Source: Candidatus Thiodiazotropha endoloripes
GTDB lineage: Bacteria; Pseudomonadota; Gammaproteobacteria; Chromatiales; Chromatiaceae
DNA length: 64,000 nt
Direction of reading: 5' to 3'
Assembly (NCBI RefSeq): GCF_001708965.1
Contig: NZ_LVJW01000007.1
Coordinates: forward strand, 124,001-188,000
Part shown: one piece after another, positions 60,593 to 64,000 of the stretch
Position numbering within the stretch: position 1 is the stretch's first letter
Layout of the letters: every line of letters starts with the position of its first letter
Position numbers and translations under genes: made by a program
The notes under the pieces: model-generated
What the model was told of the DNA's origin: nothing
Seen by the model: the letters and a program-made list of their open reading frames with translations, nothing else
The model's database searches: none

Positions 60593-61587
60593 ATACTGAT
60601 ACCGTTCACTCAAGTTGGCAGCAGTGGCAGCTGCACCGGAGTATCACACCACGCAATCTGTTGATTGCTTTTGTGGCCTTTGCACTGCTCTCCATTTCAG
60701 CTCATAACACTGAGATGGACAAGGCATTTATGCAGACCTCACAGGCGCTGCTGTCGGCTGTGGGGATTGGTGAATCACCGGTATTGGATGGTGCGATCCG
60801 TTTTGGCAGTCAAGCCTTTCCTTTGGTCATCTCGCAACGGACTCCGGTTAATAGACTGGATGAATTCGATCGGGACAATCTGCCCCTTTTTGCCTACATA
60901 GAGGTAGCTGAAGATCGGGATTATGACGCCCTGACCGATAGCTGGGAAGTGGAAACCACAGAGTTTCTGGTAGAACCCGTTGGTTATCTGGTGAAGGTGT
61001 CATGGAAGATGTGGGAGACCATCGAGATGGGTTTCTGGGGAACCTTTATCTCCATCATGATCTCCTTGCCCCTGGGTATCCTCTCCAGCCGTAACTACAC
61101 GCCTCACCGAATTGTCTACAGTATCGCCCGTGGCTGGTTGAGTCTGCACCGGGCCATGCCCGAGTTGATTATCGCTCTGTTTCTGGTGCTGATGTATGGC
61201 TTCGGTCCGATTGCCGGTGTGTTGGCCCTGGCTATTCACACCAGTGGCGTACTGGGAAAATTTTTTGCGGACGAGATCGAGAATGCTCCTCCCGGCCCTC
61301 AGTTGGCACTCAAGGCTTCCGGCGCCAGTTCATTGAAAGTGCTGCGCTATGCGGTATTCCCCCATGTTTTTCCCGCCTGGATCGCATATGTGCAGTACAT
61401 CTTTGAGCGCAACATCCGTACCGCTACTGTATTGGGGATCGTTGGTGCGGGTGGTATCGGCATGGAGTTAAAGGGCCGCTGGGATCTGTTCGACTACGGT
61501 CACGTCACCACGATCCTGCTGGCGATTTTTATCACTGTCCTGCTACTCGAATATTTCTCACAGAAGATGCGTAACAAGACCCTTTAA
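60589..61587 (+). CDS. phnE: Phosphonate ABC transporter permease (extended)
   Basis: 332 residues, about 55-70 longer than typical PhnE. A first helix (RNLLIAFVAFALLSISA) is followed by an extra polar loop of about 100 residues, then the permease core with five helices and the EAA loop (ALKASGASSLKVLRYAVFPH). The ATG overlaps the phnC stop by four bases (ATGA). Confidence 0.93.
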   Translation: MNTDTVHSSWQQWQLHRSITPRNLLIAFVAFALLSISAHNTEMDKAFMQTSQALLSAVGIGESPVLDGAIRFGSQAFPLVISQRTPVNRLDEFDRDNLPLFAYIEVAEDRDYDALTDSWEVETTEFLVEPVGYLVKVSWKMWETIEMGFWGTFISIMISLPLGILSSRNYTPHRIVYSIARGWLSLHRAMPELIIALFLVLMYGFGPIAGVLALAIHTSGVLGKFFADEIENAPPGPQLALKASGASSLKVLRYAVFPHVFPAWIAYVQYIFERNIRTATVLGIVGAGGIGMELKGRWDLFDYGHVTTILLAIFITVLLLEYFSQKMRNKTL

Positions 61588-61655
61588 AAGGCTAGTTCTG
61601 TCCAATAAAACCATTGTGAACAGCAACCGATCCATCCAGTTGAGGAATCAGTGAA

Positions 61656-62111
61656 ATGACAAGAGAAGAGTGGGTAAGTGCATTGACAGCACTGCCCGAG
61701 GAGCGCTTGAGGGAGCTGGTCAACGGCTTTCCTGCAGATTGGAAAGTCCAACCCACTACCTTGCCACAGGTTGGTCTCGGCATGATGAAGATGAAAGAGA
61801 GTGCATTCAACGAATCTTTCTATCTTGGTGAGTTTCCCCTTGCCAGTTGTACGGTCACAGTCACCACCGAATCTGGTGATCGTGCTGAAGGTGGTGCATT
61901 GGTAATGGATGATCGGATGGAGCGTGCTGAACAACTGGCACTCTGCGACGCGGTACTGGCTGGCAGACTGCCTGGTTGGCAAAAGGTCGAAGCGCTATTG
62001 CATGAGGGTCGTGTCAGGCGTGAACAGATCAGTCTGGTGCGAAAGGCGATGCTGGCACGCACCAAGGTGGATTTTTCTCTGCTAGAGGATGTGGGAGGTG
62101 AGGATGTTTGA
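61656..62111 (+). CDS. phnG: C-P lyase subunit PhnG
   Basis: 151 residues. WVSALTALPEERLRELV, VGLGMMKMKESAFNESFYLGEFP and DGRMERAEQLALCDAVL-like block (DDRMERAEQLALCDAVL) mark PhnG. It forms the core complex with PhnH, I and J that makes 5-phosphoribosyl phosphonates. It starts 68 bases after phnE. Confidence 0.94.
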   Translation: MTREEWVSALTALPEERLRELVNGFPADWKVQPTTLPQVGLGMMKMKESAFNESFYLGEFPLASCTVTVTTESGDRAEGGALVMDDRMERAEQLALCDAVLAGRLPGWQKVEALLHEGRVRREQISLVRKAMLARTKVDFSLLEDVGGEDV

Positions 62112-62658
62112 AGTTGCACCCATCTGGCAATCGCACATCCAGCAGCAGAACTATCGTCTACTGCTGGAAGCCATGTCCCGACCCGGCAGTGTGCACTCGA
62201 TACAGGGTCTGAACACATCATCGAATTCTATGCTGGCGGTATTGGCTGCTCTGCTTGATAGTTCAGTGCGTTTCTGTGACTCGAGTGAGCTGCTTGAGAC
62301 CTCAGACATCGCCTTGCTGCAAGCCATTCAAACACTACCGGAGGAGGCGGACTATCTGCTCTGTTCTGGTATTGACGTACCTGACTTTCAACCCAGGCTT
62401 GGCTCATTGGCCAGTCCGGAGCAATCGGCCACACTGCTGGTTCACGTGTCGGCACTGATAGCGGGCGATCTGCAGCTGGATCTGACTGGACCCGGTATCA
62501 AGGAGAAACGGATCTGCAACATCCAGGGCCTCGATCCTGATTGGCTGGTCAAACGTGAGTCCTGGGTGTGTGGCTTTCCGTTGGGTGTCGATCTGATTCT
62601 GATTGATCAACAGCAGTTGATGGCACTGCCCCGTACCACCCGTGTGGAGGTGCACTGA
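62104..62658 (+). CDS. phnH: C-P lyase subunit PhnH
   Basis: 184 residues starting MFEVAPIWQSHIQQQNYRLL. AMSRPGSVHSI and DLTGPGIKEKR are PhnH blocks. The ATG at 62104 follows GGAGGTGAGG and overlaps the end of phnG by eight bases; the frame upstream to 62089 is not needed. Dimeric structural subunit of the core complex. Confidence 0.94.
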   Translation: MFEVAPIWQSHIQQQNYRLLLEAMSRPGSVHSIQGLNTSSNSMLAVLAALLDSSVRFCDSSELLETSDIALLQAIQTLPEEADYLLCSGIDVPDFQPRLGSLASPEQSATLLVHVSALIAGDLQLDLTGPGIKEKRICNIQGLDPDWLVKRESWVCGFPLGVDLILIDQQQLMALPRTTRVEVH

Positions 62659-63773
62659 TGGCTTATGTGGCAATCAAGGGTGGTGCTAAGGCCATCGAAG
62701 GAAGCAAGCTGGCGTATGATTTTCTGCGTAGCCGTCAGGGTGAGGGTAGTCAGCCACTGGATACGTCTACGATTGAAAACCAGTTGCGGCTGTTGCACAG
62801 CCGGGTGATATCAGAGGGGGGTGTCTACCATCCAAAGTTGGCATCCCTGGCCATTAAACAGGCTCAGGGAGACACCCTGGAGGCAGCCTTCGCATTGAGG
62901 GCGTACCGTTCCACCATGCCGCGTCTTGCTGAGACCGAGGCAATGGACACCAGTCGCATGCGGATTACCCGACGCATCTCATCCGCCTTCAAGGATATTC
63001 CAGGAGGGCAGATGCTGGGTGCCACCACGGACTACCATTTACGGCTGATGCGAATGGAGTTACTCGATGAATCAGCGGAAGCCTTTATGGCGATCTCCAG
63101 AAGCTGGTTCGATGGACTTGATGTGGCACAGATTCCTGATACCTTCCCCAAGGTTCTGGAGGGACTTCGTCAGCAGGGATTGTTGGCTGAAGCACCACAC
63201 AATCCTCATCAGGATCTACCCTTCGACATCACCCGGGAGCCGCTGATCTTCCCGGTGCCCCGGTCAGCTGCTCTGGCGACCATGACGCGCAGTGAACAGG
63301 GTTCTCTGTTGGCGCTGGCCTACTCGAACATGCGCGGCTATGGGGATATCCATCCAACGGTGGCCGAATTGCGGGTAGGTTTCGTGCCAGTGATGCTGCC
63401 GCATCCGATCAGCGGAAAGCCGATGGAGATTGGTGAGGTGGAGATCACCGAATGTGAGGTGGTTGCGATGTATGAGAGTGATGAGCAGGGGGGCAAGCCG
63501 AGTTTCACGCTTGGCTACGGTGCCTGCTTTGGTCACAACGAAGTGAAAGCGATCAGTATGGCGATTCTGGATCGTTCACTGCAAAAGGGTATGCAGGGTA
63601 CCCCATCCAATCCTTCAGAAGATCCGGAGTTCGTGCTCCTGCACATTGACGGTATCGACTCGATGGGGTTCTGCACTCATTACAAAATGCCCCATTACGT
63701 GACTTTTCAATCGGACATGGATCGGCTGCGTGCCACCCAGAGTAAACAGGCTGCTGAGGATCAGAAATCATGA
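62658..63773 (+). CDS. phnI: C-P lyase subunit PhnI
   Basis: 371 residues. MAYVAIKGGAKAIEGSKLAY start; MRITRRISSAFKDIPGGQ, LALAYSNMRGYGDIHPTVAE and HIDGIDSMGFCTHYKMPHYV are PhnI blocks. It has the nucleosidase/phosphoribosyl role, putting the phosphonate on ribose with PhnG, H and L. It overlaps phnH at ATGA. Confidence 0.95.
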   Translation: MAYVAIKGGAKAIEGSKLAYDFLRSRQGEGSQPLDTSTIENQLRLLHSRVISEGGVYHPKLASLAIKQAQGDTLEAAFALRAYRSTMPRLAETEAMDTSRMRITRRISSAFKDIPGGQMLGATTDYHLRLMRMELLDESAEAFMAISRSWFDGLDVAQIPDTFPKVLEGLRQQGLLAEAPHNPHQDLPFDITREPLIFPVPRSAALATMTRSEQGSLLALAYSNMRGYGDIHPTVAELRVGFVPVMLPHPISGKPMEIGEVEITECEVVAMYESDEQGGKPSFTLGYGACFGHNEVKAISMAILDRSLQKGMQGTPSNPSEDPEFVLLHIDGIDSMGFCTHYKMPHYVTFQSDMDRLRATQSKQAAEDQKS

Positions 63774-64000
63774 ACGATGAGCACTTCGGTTTTCTCGATG
63801 AGTACGCCAAGAAGGAGGTGCGTCGAGCAACCCTCAAGGCCGTGGCGATCCCCGGTTATCAGGTACCTTACTCAAGCCGCGAAATGCCGATGGGTCGAGG
63901 CTTCGGTACCGGGGGGTTGCAGCTTACCCTGGCGTTGATCGGTCGTGGTGAGACCTTGAAGGTGATCGACCAGGGTTCCGATGACTCGGTGAACGCAGTC
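63770..64000 (+). CDS. phnJ: C-P lyase subunit PhnJ (5' part only)
   Basis: The first 77 residues, starting MNDEHFGFLDEYAKKEVRRA with MPMGRGFGTGGLQLTLALIG, match PhnJ, the radical-SAM enzyme that cleaves the carbon-phosphorus bond. The Fe-S cysteines lie beyond the right edge. The ATG overlaps the phnI stop by four bases. Confidence 0.95.
   Translation, partial: MNDEHFGFLDEYAKKEVRRATLKAVAIPGYQVPYSSREMPMGRGFGTGGLQLTLALIGRGETLKVIDQGSDDSVNAV

Overview
The window is about 64 kb of a gammaproteobacterial chromosome. It is densely coded, with no rRNA, tRNA, phage or CRISPR. The gene set (Rnf complex, pyruvate:ferredoxin oxidoreductase, PEP synthase, glyoxylate shunt, several c-di-GMP enzymes, a CsoSCA-like carbonic anhydrase, an Acr3 arsenic operon, C-P lyase) suggests a free-living or symbiotic sulfur-oxidising or otherwise chemolithotrophic lineage such as the Chromatiales/Sedimenticolaceae. 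That placement is inferred from gene content only; no marker gene was compared.

Left part (1-14.8 kb): a carboxynorspermidine synthase cut by the window edge, lptF and lptG, then pepA-holC-acidic protein and a VOC protein. Next is a two-gene unit of a periplasmic sugar-binding-type protein and a membrane GGDEF/EAL protein, a DUF3943-like protein, and a translationally coupled adenylate cyclase/TPR lipoprotein pair.

Central metabolic block (14.9-29.4 kb, all minus strand): rnfB, a very large pyruvate:ferredoxin oxidoreductase with a fused C-terminal ferredoxin, rnfC-rnfD-rnfG, a MITE-like element, rnfE-rnfA, a small Cys-rich membrane protein, ppsA and its regulator ppsR. Read together this is a module linking membrane energy, ferredoxin, pyruvate and PEP. 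The direction (reductive pyruvate synthesis for gluconeogenesis, or pyruvate oxidation) cannot be read from sequence.

Middle (29.7-44.4 kb): a lytic transglycosylase lipoprotein that seems to use an ATT start, adk with a strong terminator, an unknown protein, an orphan XrtA-type sugar transferase and a hemerythrin-PAS-PAS-GGDEF-EAL-CZB protein. AceK is divergent from aceB-aceA, with a repeated palindromic box between them. RraA-like and CNNM/CBS proteins and a lipoprotein follow.

Right part (44.5-64 kb): an arsR-arsC-acr3 operon carrying a MITE, a secreted phospholipase A2-like protein, an exported alpha/beta hydrolase, ppnN, mdh, an ABM monooxygenase, a double-domain SagB-type nitroreductase, a BolA protein, the carbonic anhydrase and a second membrane GGDEF/EAL protein. 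The window ends inside a C-P lyase operon, phnF-D-C-E-G-H-I-J.

A family of short elements with ends AGGGCCTGTTAACACTAATCC and flanking TA occurs at four places (about 19.8, 46.2, 51.8 and 57.9 kb). It lies twice inside operons and once supplies a stop codon. These elements, the POR-Rnf-PpsA block, the multi-sensor c-di-GMP protein, the PLA2-like protein and the ATT start are the most interesting observations.
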